Shown here: positions 31,517 through 42,500 of the stretch, one piece after another | How the letters are laid out: every line of letters begins with the position of its first letter | Position numbering within the stretch: the stretch's first letter is position 1 | Assembly: GCA_902812445.1 (NCBI GenBank) | Contig: CADDZF010000001.1 | Location: 1 to 64,000, forward strand | Reading direction: 5' to 3' | DNA from: Methylococcaceae bacterium | GTDB lineage: Bacteria > Pseudomonadota > Gammaproteobacteria > Methylococcales > Methylococcaceae | DNA length: 64,000 nt | Translations under genes and position numbers: made by a program | The notes under the pieces: generated by a model | Database searches by the model: none | Told to the model about the DNA's origin: nothing | What the model saw: only the letters and a program-made list of their open reading frames with translations

Positions 31517-32134
31517 TTATTGCGAACCATGCCGTATTTTTCCCGCCTCGCGCAAGTAATCGATTATCCTTCGCGCGCATACGTCCAAGCCGTCCTCACC
31601 CGTGAAGATTGTCATTTCGGGGTCATCAGGCTCTTCGTAAGGCGAAGATATTCCGGTAAAATCGGCAATCTCTCCCAATCTTGCCCGTTTGTAGAGGCCT
31701 TTGGTATCCCTCTTCTCACAGATTTCTATCGGCGTGTTACAGTATATTTCGATAAAATCGCCTTGATCAACCAAAGACCTGACCAGCCTGCGGTCTTGGC
31801 GAAAAGGTGAAATAAAAGCAGTCAAGGCAATGACACCCGCATCGATGAAAAGCTTACTCATTTCACCGATGCGCCGGATATTCTCACTTCGGTCTTCCAA
31901 GCTAAAGCCGAGATCAGAGCAGAGGCCGTGTCTCACATTATCGCCATCAAACACATACGTTTTGCAGCCATACTCATGCAAAATTTCTTCTACGCGGTGC
32001 GCCAGAGTGGACTTGCCTGCTCCAGACAAGCCGGTAAACCATAGAATGAAACTTTTGTGTCCATTCTGCTGCTCACGCCGTCCACGTGTAATTAATGACT
32101 GATGCCAAACGATATCGTTTCTCATGTACAACAA
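31517..32134 (-). CDS. cysC: Adenylylsulfate kinase
   Basis: GLSGAGKSTLAHRVE, FDGDNVRHGLCSDLGFS. Confidence 0.95.
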   Translation of the reverse strand: MLYMRNDIVWHQSLITRGRREQQNGHKSFILWFTGLSGAGKSTLAHRVEEILHEYGCKTYVFDGDNVRHGLCSDLGFSLEDRSENIRRIGEMSKLFIDAGVIALTAFISPFRQDRRLVRSLVDQGDFIEIYCNTPIEICEKRDTKGLYKRARLGEIADFTGISSPYEEPDDPEMTIFTGEDGLDVCARRIIDYLREAGKIRHGSQ

Positions 32135-32196
32135 GATGCCTCAGACGAATTGCACTCGGTCGAGCGCGACGGCGTACGACTATAATGGATGGGCTC

Positions 32197-32225
32197 AAAA
32201 AAAAACAGGCTCTTTCAGAGCCTGT
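32197..32225 (-). terminator. Intrinsic terminator of the ComEA-like gene
   Basis: Perfect 9-bp stem ACAGGCTCT-TTC-AGAGCCTGT with A-tract on the plus strand. Confidence 0.88.
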
Positions 32226-32245
32226 CGTTAGGTCAATAGCCGTAT

Positions 32246-32509
32246 CTATTTCACGGCGATCTTGTCACGGTTTTTCTCAACTGTGGCTTTACCAATTCCT
32301 TTGACTCGATTCAAATCTTCAATGGATTTAAATTTTCCATTCGTTTCACGATCTTTTACGATGGTTTCCGCCTTGGCTTTACCGACGCCTGTCATCGCCT
32401 CGGCTATTTGTTCCACCGTAGCGGTATTGATATCCAGCGGCTCCGCCCATGCAACGTTTGCGAATAACGCCAGTAGGCATATCGAAAGAAATCGTTTCAA
32501 GCGCTTCAT
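32246..32509 (-). CDS. Secreted ComEA-type helix-hairpin-helix protein
   Basis: Signal peptide then LDINTATVEQIAEAMTGVGKAKAETIV...VKGIGKATVEKNRD. Confidence 0.9.
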   Translation of the reverse strand: MKRLKRFLSICLLALFANVAWAEPLDINTATVEQIAEAMTGVGKAKAETIVKDRETNGKFKSIEDLNRVKGIGKATVEKNRDKIAVK

Positions 32510-32656
32510 AATTGCCTCTACTTCAAGTGGATAAGCAACTTAAAGCCTAGACCAAGAGCCCACAACGTCAACTTACGCTCTGCTGCAATAATCGGTATCG
32601 GTGGAGCGCCGCCCAACAGCTTCACAGCGGCGTCGCAACGCCAAATCAGCAGCCCG

Positions 32657-33100
32657 TTAGTAGTAGCCCGAAGTATTGTGCTCTACCCATCGCTCGCGGG
32701 CTTCCAACGTTTCTTTCTTCCAGAACGGCGCTCTGCTTTTCAGTTCCTCGATGATGTAACGGCACGCATCGAATGCCGCGCCGCGATGGCTCGACCAAAC
32801 CGCGACCAGCACGATCGGCTCGTTCGGCAATATATTGCCCACCCGGTGAATTACCAGCGCGTCGATAAATCCCCATTCGGCATATGCTGCCGACACGATC
32901 TTCTCGAGCTGCTTCTCGGTCATGCCGGGATAGTGCTCCAGCATCATGTTGTGGACCGTGTCGCCTTCGTTGAGGTCGCGCATGGTACCGACGAAGCAGG
33001 CGGTCGCCCCGTAGCTCGCCTGTTCAGAGAGCGCGGCACGCTGATGGCCCTGCAGCTCATCCCAGGGATTGAAGTTTGATCCGCGCAGCTCAATACGCAA
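32657..33100 (-). CDS. moaE: Molybdopterin synthase catalytic subunit
   Basis: [53 protein letters not shown]. Confidence 0.95.
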   Translation of the reverse strand: MRIELRGSNFNPWDELQGHQRAALSEQASYGATACFVGTMRDLNEGDTVHNMMLEHYPGMTEKQLEKIVSAAYAEWGFIDALVIHRVGNILPNEPIVLVAVWSSHRGAAFDACRYIIEELKSRAPFWKKETLEARERWVEHNTSGYY

Positions 33101-33103
33101 AGT

Positions 33104-33337
33104 TCAACCGCCAGTCACGGGTGGAAAAAAAGCGACTTCATCGCCGTCGTTCACGGGCGTATCCGCGCCTGCATATTCCATGTTGACCGCAGCCAGAATC
33201 GTGGCCGGCAACGGCTGACCTTCTCTCACCGCCTTCCACACATCGGCTACGGTATGGATGCCTTCGCTTGTCAAGCAGTCATCGATGCGCCCCATCTGTT
33301 CTCTCAAGCTGGCGAAATATTTCACGTGTATCGACAT
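33104..33337 (-). CDS. moaD: Molybdopterin synthase sulfur carrier subunit
   Basis: 77 aa, C-terminal FFPPVTGG. Confidence 0.93.
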   Translation of the reverse strand: MSIHVKYFASLREQMGRIDDCLTSEGIHTVADVWKAVREGQPLPATILAAVNMEYAGADTPVNDGDEVAFFPPVTGG

Positions 33338-33397
33338 CGGGTCCGATATGGATTAGAAGGTATACGGTGGCTAGTTGATAACATAGTTTTGAGGGCG

Positions 33398-33883
33398 ATG
33401 TCCAAGTTTACTCATTTCAATGAATCCGGTGCAGCGCACATGGTGGATGTGGCCGGGAAAACCTCGACCCGGCGCCTCGCCGTGGCCGAAGGCTTTATCG
33501 AAATGCGGCCCGAAACCCTCGCCCTGATCGAAGAAGGCGCTCACAAGAAAGGCGACGTGCTGGGCATCGCCCGCATCGCCGGAATCATGGCGAGCAAAAA
33601 AACAGCCGATCTGATACCGCTGTGTCATCCGGTACCGATAACCCACATCGACGTCGTGCTGGAGGCCGAGGCGGCGAGAAGCCGCCTTCGCTGCAAGGTA
33701 ACGGTCGAAACGGTGGGGCGAACCGGGGTCGAGATGGAGGCGCTGACCGCTGTGCAGGTCGCACTGTTGACGATATACGACATGTGCAAGGCGATCGATC
33801 GCGGCATGATGATCCAATGCGTGCGCCTTTTGGAAAAAGCAGGCGGCAGATCAGGCCATTGGCAGCGCAATGAAGCTTACTGA
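33398..33883 (+). CDS. moaC: Cyclic pyranopterin monophosphate synthase
   Basis: [21 protein letters not shown]..., [18 protein letters not shown] at 33398. Confidence 0.96.
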   Translation: MSKFTHFNESGAAHMVDVAGKTSTRRLAVAEGFIEMRPETLALIEEGAHKKGDVLGIARIAGIMASKKTADLIPLCHPVPITHIDVVLEAEAARSRLRCKVTVETVGRTGVEMEALTAVQVALLTIYDMCKAIDRGMMIQCVRLLEKAGGRSGHWQRNEAY

Positions 33884-33915
33884 ACCCTTAGGGAAGCGTA
33901 ATCCAATCTCGCGAT

Positions 33916-36168
33916 TCACAATTGCAGCCGCTGCAGACGCAGTGCATTGCCGATCACCGACACCGAGCTAAAGCTCATGGCCGCCGCGGCGATCATCGGT
34001 GACAGCAGCAGGCCGAAGAACGGATACAACGCGCCAGCCGCCACGGGAATGCCCAGTGCATTGTAGATGAAAGCAAAAAACAGGTTCTGTCGGATGTTGC
34101 GCATAGTAGCCCGGCTCAGTTCCCGCGATCGGGCGATGCCGCGCAGGTCACCCTTGATCAGCGTGATGCCGGCGCTTTCCATGGCTACGTCGGTGCCGGT
34201 GCCCATGGCAATTCCCACGTCTGCCTGAGCCAGTGCGGGAGCGTCATTGATACCGTCGCCCGCCATCGCCACGCGACGGCCTTCGCCCTGCAGTTGCTTG
34301 ACGATCTCGCTTTTCTGCTCGGGCAACACTTCAGCCTCCACGCGATCGATGCCAAGTTTCTTCGCCACCGCTTCCGCCGTGGTTTTGTTGTCGCCGGTCA
34401 GCATGACGATTGTGATCTCCGCCTCGTGCAAGGCATTAAGAGCTTCGGGGGTCGAATCCTTGATGGGGTCCGCCACGGCAATCAGTCCGGCGGCCTTCCC
34501 GTCGATGCCGACGAACATCACGGTCTGTCCCTCCTGGCGCAACTGATTCGCCGGTTCCGCGAGCGGGCTCGCATCGATATCGAGCCGCTCCATCAGCTTC
34601 GCATTGCCGAGTGCAACCGTTCGCCCCGCGACTTCGCCCACCACGCCCTGGCCGGCAATGGACGCGAACTCTGCCTCAGGTGAAAGTTCTATGCCTTTTT
34701 CGTCTGCACCTGTGACGATCGCGGCGGCAAGGGGATGCTCGCTGGCCCGTTCGAGGCTTGCGCCCAGTGTCAGCACTTCATCCTCTGAAAAGCCCTCCAC
34801 CGCGATTACGGACACGAGTCGCGGTTTGCCCTCGGTCAGGGTACCGGTCTTATCCACCACCAGGGTATCGATCTTCTCCATGCTCTCGAGCGCCTCGGCA
34901 TTTTTGATCAACACCCCGGTCTGCGCCCCTCGCCCAGTGCCGACCATGATCGACATAGGCGTGGCAAGGCCCAAGGCACAGGGACAGGCGATGATGAGCA
35001 CGGCGACCGCGTTGACCATGGCGTGAGCTAGGCGCGGCTCCGGTCCCCACAGCCACCAGGCGATCAGAGTGAGCACCGCAATGATCACAACAGCAGGCAC
35101 GAAATAGGCTGCCACCACATCGACCAGTTTCTGGATTGGGGCCCGGCTACGCTGTGCGGCGCTCACCATGTGAACGATACGGGCGAGGAGCGTATCGCCG
35201 CCGACCTTCTCGGCGCGCATGAGCAAACTGCCGGAACCATTGATCGTGGCGCCGATCAAGCGATCGCCGGGGTTTTTTTCCACCGGGATGGGTTCGCCCG
35301 TCACCATGGATTCATCCACGCTGCTGCGCCCTTCCATCACTACTCCATCGACCGGGACCTTTTCACCGGGCCGCACGCGCAGAACATCGCCCGGCTGCAA
35401 GCGATCCAGAGGAATATCCACTTCCCTGCCGTCGTCCCGGACGATACGCGCGGTTTTCGGCGCTAATCCCAACAGCATCTTGATGGCCCGACTGGTGCGG
35501 CTGCGCGCGCGAAGCTCCAGTACTTGCCCGAGCAACACTAACGTGGTGATGACCGCAGCCGCCTCGAAATACACCGCAACGGTCCCTTCTTCGCTGCGCA
35601 TGATGGGCGGAAATAGCTGCGGAAAAAAAACCGCAACCACGCTGTAGATCCAAGCCACCCCGACACCCAGGGCGATCAGGGTGAACATGTTCAGACTGCG
35701 ATTGACCAGCGAAAGCCAGCCGCGCTGAAAGAAAGGCCAGCCGCCCCACAGCACGACAGGCGTTGCCAGGGCGAATTCGATCCATTGCAACCGACGGCCC
35801 GAGATCGATTCGGGGAGCAGCCCGGGAGATAAATCGTGACTCATCGCCAGAACGAAAACCGGAATGGATAGCCCCACGCCGATCCAGAACCTTCGACTCA
35901 TGTCGATGAGTTCTTCACTCCTCTCCTCCTGCTCGCTGATGCTTCGAGGCTCCAAAGCCATGCCGCAAATGGGACAGGACCCCGGCTCACTGCGCACGAC
36001 CTGCGGATGCATGGGGCAGACGTATTCGGTGTGCGGTTTGGCAGTGGCTTCGGCCGACAGCTCCAGCGCCATGCCACACTTGGGGCAATTGCCTGGTCCC
36101 TGTTGCCGAACCTCCGGATGCATGGGGCAGGTATAAAGCCCTGCCGTTAGGACCTGAGTATCCGTCAA
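33916..36168 (-). CDS. Heavy-metal (copper-type) translocating P1B-ATPase with two N-terminal CPMHP...CPxCGMAL modules
   Basis: [24 protein letters not shown] repeated, [22 protein letters not shown]. Confidence 0.94.
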   Translation of the reverse strand: MTDTQVLTAGLYTCPMHPEVRQQGPGNCPKCGMALELSAEATAKPHTEYVCPMHPQVVRSEPGSCPICGMALEPRSISEQEERSEELIDMSRRFWIGVGLSIPVFVLAMSHDLSPGLLPESISGRRLQWIEFALATPVVLWGGWPFFQRGWLSLVNRSLNMFTLIALGVGVAWIYSVVAVFFPQLFPPIMRSEEGTVAVYFEAAAVITTLVLLGQVLELRARSRTSRAIKMLLGLAPKTARIVRDDGREVDIPLDRLQPGDVLRVRPGEKVPVDGVVMEGRSSVDESMVTGEPIPVEKNPGDRLIGATINGSGSLLMRAEKVGGDTLLARIVHMVSAAQRSRAPIQKLVDVVAAYFVPAVVIIAVLTLIAWWLWGPEPRLAHAMVNAVAVLIIACPCALGLATPMSIMVGTGRGAQTGVLIKNAEALESMEKIDTLVVDKTGTLTEGKPRLVSVIAVEGFSEDEVLTLGASLERASEHPLAAAIVTGADEKGIELSPEAEFASIAGQGVVGEVAGRTVALGNAKLMERLDIDASPLAEPANQLRQEGQTVMFVGIDGKAAGLIAVADPIKDSTPEALNALHEAEITIVMLTGDNKTTAEAVAKKLGIDRVEAEVLPEQKSEIVKQLQGEGRRVAMAGDGINDAPALAQADVGIAMGTGTDVAMESAGITLIKGDLRGIARSRELSRATMRNIRQNLFFAFIYNALGIPVAAGALYPFFGLLLSPMIAAAAMSFSSVSVIGNALRLQRLQL

Positions 36169-37037
36169 CAGCTCTTCTCCTCCTTCAAGAAAAGGGGCCG
36201 CTTAATATCCATGGAAATGGGCAAGTGATCCGAACAGGCAAAATTGATGACCCGGACGTTTTCGACCTGCAAGCTCGGTGTGACCAGGATATGATCCAGC
36301 ATCCGGTAAGGCCGCCAACTGGGAAAGGTTTTCAATTCCCGGGATGGGTCGCAGAGATTGGTAGCTGCGATCAACTTCCGCATCTCCCGCGAATCCGGCT
36401 CGAAGTTCAAATCGCCCATCAAGACGATGTACGACAAATCGCGGATCAGTTCGCAGATGAATGAAATCTGCTTGAGACGCGCTTGGCGGCTCAATGCCAG
36501 ATGAGCGATACACAGATAGAGCGAGCGCCTGGGATGTTCGCCGAAACGCACGATCAAAGCGCCTCTGCCAGGCAGTCCGGGTAATTTGTAATCGTGGATG
36601 AAACTCGGCTGCAGCCTGCTCAGCAAGCCATTGCTGTGCAGCGCCAGATTACCGATGCGGCGGTTGATCTGGTTGTACCAGAACGGAAATTCCGCGTGCC
36701 TGGCAAGATATTCGGTCTGCACGATGTTATGGCTACGGACCCCGCCACCGTCCACTTCTTGCAACCCCACGACGTCAAACTGCCGCAGCATCTGGGCGAT
36801 CCTGTCCAGATTATGCTGGCGGCTGTCGGTGGGCCAGATATGTTGCCAGCTATGGGTGATATATTCGCGGTAGCAGGAGGTATGAATGCCGGTCTGAATA
36901 TTGAAGCTGGCAAGCCGAAGATACTTGTCGGGTTCCAGGTCGTCATCATTGATCTTGACGGTTGCCTTCCGTGTGAGCCGATTGCTCGTGCCTGGGCCGC
37001 GCAAGTGCTTAATTTCCGTCTCTGTAATCTTATTCAC
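36165..37037 (-). CDS. Endonuclease/exonuclease/phosphatase family protein
   Basis: [42 protein letters not shown] start 37037 likely; longer ORF overlaps dsbA. Confidence 0.8.
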   Translation of the reverse strand: MNKITETEIKHLRGPGTSNRLTRKATVKINDDDLEPDKYLRLASFNIQTGIHTSCYREYITHSWQHIWPTDSRQHNLDRIAQMLRQFDVVGLQEVDGGGVRSHNIVQTEYLARHAEFPFWYNQINRRIGNLALHSNGLLSRLQPSFIHDYKLPGLPGRGALIVRFGEHPRRSLYLCIAHLALSRQARLKQISFICELIRDLSYIVLMGDLNFEPDSREMRKLIAATNLCDPSRELKTFPSWRPYRMLDHILVTPSLQVENVRVINFACSDHLPISMDIKRPLFLKEEKSC

Positions 37038-37074
37038 GTGTTGCCTTCGGCACGTCGGTTTCCGCCGTGAGCGG

Positions 37075-37722
37075 TTACCGCGGGCTCCGAGTCGCGCTCT
37101 CCTTCGCAATGAGGAAATCGGTGATCGCGATCATCCTCGCATAGGTTTTGGCCAGCGGCCCACTGGTTCTATATTTTCCGTTAACCGAGATGCTGGGTGT
37201 GCCGGTAACGCCGTAGCGCGCCGCCATCGCCTCCGCCTGACGCATGCTCGTATCGACCGCAAAGGAATGATAGGCTTTTTGGAAATCGGCCTGCGATACC
37301 CCGTGTTCGGCGAAGAATTTGGCCAGATCTTTTTCGCTTTCGAGGGCGCGTTTTTTATTCTGGATGGCATCATAAAAATCGTCGTGGACCTTATCCACAA
37401 TGCCCAACGCCTGCGCGGTGAAATAGGCCTTGGCGTGAGCGGCCCAGGTGGCGTTGAAAATGGCCGGCTGCCGGATGAACAGTACGTTGTCCGGCTTGCT
37501 TTTCAACCAGGCGTTCAGTTCCGGCTCAAAATGATAGCAATGCGGGCATCCGTACCAAAAGAACTCGATGACCTCGATTTTACTGGGATCCGCGGTCGGC
37601 TGAGGCGGATCGATGCGCTCATAATCGGTACCTTCTTTAAACGATTCCACCCCGACCTGCCCGGGGAAACCGGCGACCGAAAAAACGCACAGAAAGATGC
37701 AAGCTAACACATATCGGAACAT
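37075..37722 (-). CDS. dsbA: Thiol:disulfide interchange protein DsbA
   Basis: EFFWYGCPHCYHFEPEL; signal peptide. Confidence 0.92.
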   Translation of the reverse strand: MFRYVLACIFLCVFSVAGFPGQVGVESFKEGTDYERIDPPQPTADPSKIEVIEFFWYGCPHCYHFEPELNAWLKSKPDNVLFIRQPAIFNATWAAHAKAYFTAQALGIVDKVHDDFYDAIQNKKRALESEKDLAKFFAEHGVSQADFQKAYHSFAVDTSMRQAEAMAARYGVTGTPSISVNGKYRTSGPLAKTYARMIAITDFLIAKESATRSPR

Positions 37723-37830
37723 TGATTTTTTCCTTTGCTCTATTTCCAGATTCCCTTTAGGGGCAGGGCGCTGCAGAGGTTGCTCGGTCGCGCATTGACG
37801 ATCAATGACTCGCTCCGAACCGGCCTTGCA

Positions 37831-38445
37831 TCACTTCAAGCCGGAAACGTAGTCAGCGACGGCGTTCGTCTCTTCCTCGCTGAGTTTCGACGCGATGGTT
37901 CGCATGATGGCATTCGGATCGTTATTGCGCTTGCCCGATTTGAAGTCAGCCAGGGTAGTACTGACATAGGCCGCGTATTGACTCCTCAGCATAGGGAAAC
38001 CGGCCGGACCATTGCCATTGCCGGTCGGGCCGTGGCAGCTGCTGCAGGCGGGTACGCCAGATGCGGCGTTGCCAGCACGGTAGAGCTTTTCACCGAGCGC
38101 ATTGACCGGGGCGGTTGCCGTTTTTTCACTTTTTATCGCCATGCCGGAATAATAAGTGCTGATATCGGCGATATCCTGATCGCTCAAACTGGCAGCCATT
38201 GCATTCATGGTCGGATTGACTCGCCGCTGCGCCTTGAAATCCTCTAGCTGCTTGACGAGATAGTTGACGTGTTGGCCGGCCAGCTTCGGAAAGATCGGCG
38301 CATTCGCATTGCCGTCTTCGCCATGGCAGCCAGCGCATACGCTCGACTTCGTTTTCCCGGCTTCGGAACTTCCTTGCGCTTCGACTCCGTTGAAGAGAGC
38401 GCTCGAAGCGAGGCATAGTATCGTGATTAGCGTTTTTTTTGTCAT
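37831..38445 (-). CDS. Diheme cytochrome c4
   Basis: Two CXXCH motifs (CAGCHGEDG, CSSCHGPTG); signal peptide; ATG 38445. Confidence 0.93.
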   Translation of the reverse strand: MTKKTLITILCLASSALFNGVEAQGSSEAGKTKSSVCAGCHGEDGNANAPIFPKLAGQHVNYLVKQLEDFKAQRRVNPTMNAMAASLSDQDIADISTYYSGMAIKSEKTATAPVNALGEKLYRAGNAASGVPACSSCHGPTGNGNGPAGFPMLRSQYAAYVSTTLADFKSGKRNNDPNAIMRTIASKLSEEETNAVADYVSGLK

Positions 38446-38669
38446 AGTTGCTCCATCCTTCTTCTTATCAAGCATCGACTATATGAAAGTTTCCGCGCTT
38501 CCGTTTAATCTCCAAACTGCGTTGTTGAGCGATCCCATCGTTGACGCCGATCATTTTAATCAATCGTCGTCTGCTTTCACACTTGACACGATTCAATGCG
38601 CCACTACTCTCCGCTGTAAACCGTGCCGCTCACAAAACGATAGCATATTCGATTGTCCTTAAAGTCCCG

Positions 38670-39275
38670 ATGAATCCGCTTTACCACCAGACACGTTTTC
38701 TGCTCAGTGCCCCGACTATAACAGAAGCGCCGCCCGATGAGGGGCTCGAAGTCGCTTTTGCCGGCCGCTCCAATTCCGGCAAGTCCAGCGCTATCAATGC
38801 CATTGTGCAACAAAAGTCACTGGCCCGGACTAGCAAGACGCCGGGCAGGACGCGGCTGATCAATTTTTTTATGATCGATGAACAGCGCCGATTGATCGAT
38901 CTGCCCGGATACGGTTATGCCAAAGTCGCTGCCAGCCTTCAGCGTAGCTGGGGTCAGGCATTGGAGCGCTATCTCCGCGAGAGACGCTCGCTGCAGGGCG
39001 TTTTTCTGGTGATGGATATCCGCCATCCGGTGACATCGTTTGATCGCCAAATGCTGGAATGGTGTGCTCATTGCCGTTTGCCCGTACATATTGCGTTGAC
39101 CAAAGCGGACAAACTGAGTAGGGGAGCGGCGTTGAATACGCTGGCGAAAGTGAAAAAATCCTTGCACGGTTCGGAAATTCCGCTCTCGGTACAGCTCTTC
39201 TCGGCGCCGATGCGGATCGGTGTGGATGACGCCCATGCGATTTTGGATCAATGGCTACGCGTTGAGGAGCGATAA
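38670..39275 (+). CDS. engB: Ribosome biogenesis GTPase YihA/EngB
   Basis: EVAFAGRSNSGKSSAINAIV, DLPGYGYAKV; ATG 38670. Confidence 0.95.
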   Translation: MNPLYHQTRFLLSAPTITEAPPDEGLEVAFAGRSNSGKSSAINAIVQQKSLARTSKTPGRTRLINFFMIDEQRRLIDLPGYGYAKVAASLQRSWGQALERYLRERRSLQGVFLVMDIRHPVTSFDRQMLEWCAHCRLPVHIALTKADKLSRGAALNTLAKVKKSLHGSEIPLSVQLFSAPMRIGVDDAHAILDQWLRVEER

Positions 39276-39310
39276 AAAAACTCCGAAGCGAAGGGGGAAT
39301 GCTCCGGAGT
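39274..39310 (-). terminator. Intrinsic terminator of the candidate sRNA
   Basis: Stem ACTCCG...CGGAGT (extended by AGC/GCT) with A7 at 39274-39280 on the plus strand. Confidence 0.8.
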
Positions 39311-39393
39311 ATGCGAAAACCCGGTTGGGGGACCGGGTAAATCACTACTCAATAGGGAAAATGATGAGTAGTTAGCGTCGTTCCCGACACTTA
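39274..39393 (-). ncRNA. Candidate ~120-nt trans-acting small RNA convergent with engB
   Basis: Four consecutive hairpins (39374-39391, 39344-39372, 39319-39338, terminator), C-rich loops, U7 end, upstream GAACTT-N16-TCATA. Confidence 0.7.
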
Positions 39394-39398
39394 AAAAA

Positions 39399-39425
39399 TA
39401 TGACCGAGCACTGACCGGAAAGTTC
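39399..39425 (-). promoter_or_regulatory. Sigma-E/AlgU-like promoter GAACTT-N16-TCATA for the candidate sRNA
   Basis: Exact -35 GAACTT (39420-39425 on the minus strand) and TCnnA -10 (39399-39403), spacer 16 nt, placed just before the first hairpin. Confidence 0.6.
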
Positions 39426-39535
39426 AGGAATTTCAGGCTGGCGAAATGGCGGTGGAGCGCCGTTTCCGGCAAGTGAACGTCAGGCGTGAGACAGAACGAG
39501 CACGTGCGTTTAAAGCGGTTCGGCAGAGTAGAGCT

Positions 39536-42500
39536 TTAGATGTTCGCCAACACGCCGGGTCTTTGGATGCCGAAACCTTGGGCATAATCGACGCCGATTT
39601 CGCTGAGCTTGCCGAGAATTTCCGCATTTTCCACGTATTCGGCGATGGTTTTGATGCCGAGGGAATGGCCAATCTCATTCATCGACTTCACCATGACGTA
39701 ATCTGACTCGCTCGTTGCCAGCTCTTTTACGAAGCTGCCATCGATTTTGAGGAAATCCACGTTTAGGTTCTTCAAATAGGCGTAGGACGAAAAACCGCTG
39801 CCGAAATCATCCAGCGAGAATCTGCAGCCGTACCGCTTGATCTGGCGAATAAACTTTTCCGCTTCAGCGAAATTCGCGATCGCGGAAGTCTCGGTGATCT
39901 CGAAGGTGATTTTTTCAGCCGACAGATCGGATCGCGTGAGCTCCGTATGGACGAACTGCAGAATTTCCTCGCTTCCCATGGATTGGCCGGAGAGATTGAT
40001 GGAGAAGCCGCCGATGAGCGCGAACTTTTCCGGATTGGCTTGAATCCAGTCAAAGCTCGACCGCATGACCCAGCGATCGATTTCGGGCATGCGCTTGCAG
40101 CGTTCAACTGCAGCAAGAAACTGACCAGGCGCAGCGGCGGTGCCGTCATCGTTTTTGACGCCCAGCAGGATCTCGTAATGCGAGTGATCCGCGCCGCTCT
40201 GAGAAACTGGCGTAATCAGCTGACAGCGGAGAAACAGGCGGTCCTCTTTCAACATCTTGTCGATGCGACCCGCCCAATCCATCAGGTGCTGCTGTGCTTT
40301 GAGATCGCTATCGGTTTCACGGTACATCTGTATGTGATTGCGGCCCTTGGTTTTTGCCGCCATGCACGCAGTGTCTGCGTTGTTTACGAGTGCACTGACG
40401 CTGTTCATGTGCTCCGTTAAGGCCGCGAGGCCGATGCTGACGCCCAAGGAATAACTCTTGTCTTGCCAGCAAAAATGATAGCTAGTGATCAAACGGCGCA
40501 GGTCTTTGGCGATACGATAACCCTCATCGCCCGAATGGGACTTGAGCAAGATGCCGAAGGCATTATCGCCGAAGCGCGCCAGGATATCGCTTGCCTGGAT
40601 TCGCTTCTGTATCAAAAAACTGACACCTTTGAGGAGGGTATCGCCCGCTTCGAGACCGGAGCCAGCGTTGATGATTCTAAACTGGTCGATTTCGAGAAAA
40701 CAGAGCATGTCATCCGTGTGCGGCTGGTCCAGCGCAAACGATTGCACGCGCAACAGGCGCAGAAATTCCTTGCGATTGATCAGGCCCGTGACTGGATCAT
40801 GGGTTGCCGCTTGAATGAGCTTGTCGTGCATATTTTGCATCATTCTATCGGCGGCTCGATCCACCAGGGGAACATCCAGATTGTCGATCCGTTTCACCCG
40901 ACCGGCTGCAAACCTTTGTCCGAGGTCCTGCTTGCCGGCCTCGAGTTTTTCGATGCCCTGGCCATCGACAAAAACGTAAAGAGCCGGCGTTTCACCAATC
41001 CAGGCAAGCCTCAAGGGGGTCTGCGTCAAGGGCGTAAGCTGAAATTCCAGCCAGTCACCGACCCGCAACTGTTCCACCAGCTGGACCGATAACTCGTCCG
41101 CAGCGGTCTTGCTGTCTCTCTCCTCGGCAGGCGCCTCCGGGACGAACGAGTAGTCGGGTTTCTGCTTGGTTTTCGGTAGTCCTGCGCCGATCAGCAGAGC
41201 TGTCAACTCGTCGATAATTTTGTTCTGTTGCGGCTTGTCCGGGCTCACGGATGTGAGCTGCAGATCGACATAATTTATCAGCTCGAGCTTCTCGGCGACG
41301 GGACTTTCTGCGCTTGGAGTTTCTTCTGCCAGCCAGAGCAGCAGCTTATCGACAACCGCCAGTCCCCGACTCCAGTCGGCGTTGTCCGAGCCGCCTCGAA
41401 TCTGAGCCGCTACCAAAAGCTGCCGCCAGCCGCCGTTCAGTAATGCCAAGACGATGTCGGGCGTCATTTTCCCCGCGATGCGCTGGTTGATCGCATCTTC
41501 AACCAGGCTTCTGGCCTGCTCGATGCGCTGTCTTGCCTCGCAGGCGTTGCGAACTCGCTCGAGTTGCGCGGCGCGGGCCGTGTCCAGCGGAATGACGATT
41601 CTTTCAAGTTCTTCCCTGGCTTCGGCAAAGACTGCGGGGTTGTTTGGCGCTTCCCTTACAATGCGATCGACCAGTCCGCGCAGTTCAACGGACGCGCCGG
41701 TTATTTCGCCGCTGTCGTTCGCCGCCAGAGCCAGATCGCCCAGTAGATCGAGTACTCGACGCGCCGGATGGCTCGCGTCGTCGAGAAATGCCGGCTCTTT
41801 GAGAGCGAGTCCGAGCAGCGGTAATTGCAGATTTCCGATGTAGTCTTGAACGACGGGAGTGAGCGATGGGTCGGTCAAGGCAGTGTCAAGAAAACTGCTG
41901 ACGACCTGGAACGTTTGTTGGTCGCTCGGGCTGATTTCCTTGGCATCGCCGAGCTGCTGCGAGAGAACGCCGATAAGCTCGCTTTCCAGCGATTGCTCGC
42001 TGAGATAGGTCGATCCGCCGGTTGCTTTCTGCTGCTGTAACGCCTTTAAGGCCGTCAGAAGCTCGCTCCTCTGGTAACGCGCGGCGCGCTCCGCATCAGC
42101 CTCCTCGTGAGCCGAACCGGTCGTTGCCGTCGCCCTGGCCGAGGGGTTGTGTTTCCAGTCGGCAAGCTCGAGCAACGTGCTGACGGTTTTCGTGATCCCT
42201 TGGCGGGGCGCCGGCGCGAGCCGTGGCGCTTTCAGTGGCTGGCCTGCTGGTGTGTCGTCGCATCGATCGGTATCTTCGACCGTAAGCGATGCGGCGCTCG
42301 CATTGACCGATGAGTGGACTCCCTGCGCCTTGATGGGCGCTAGTGGCAAGATGGCATTCAACTGCTGATATAGCTCGCCGAGGAAGGCGCACAGGGACTG
42401 CTCGAATACACGATACAAAATGAGCCGGGTTGCATTGTTGGCAGCCCTGTCCCTGAGGATCCAGCGGAAGCACTGACCAAGGGCATTCGGACCGAAAGGA

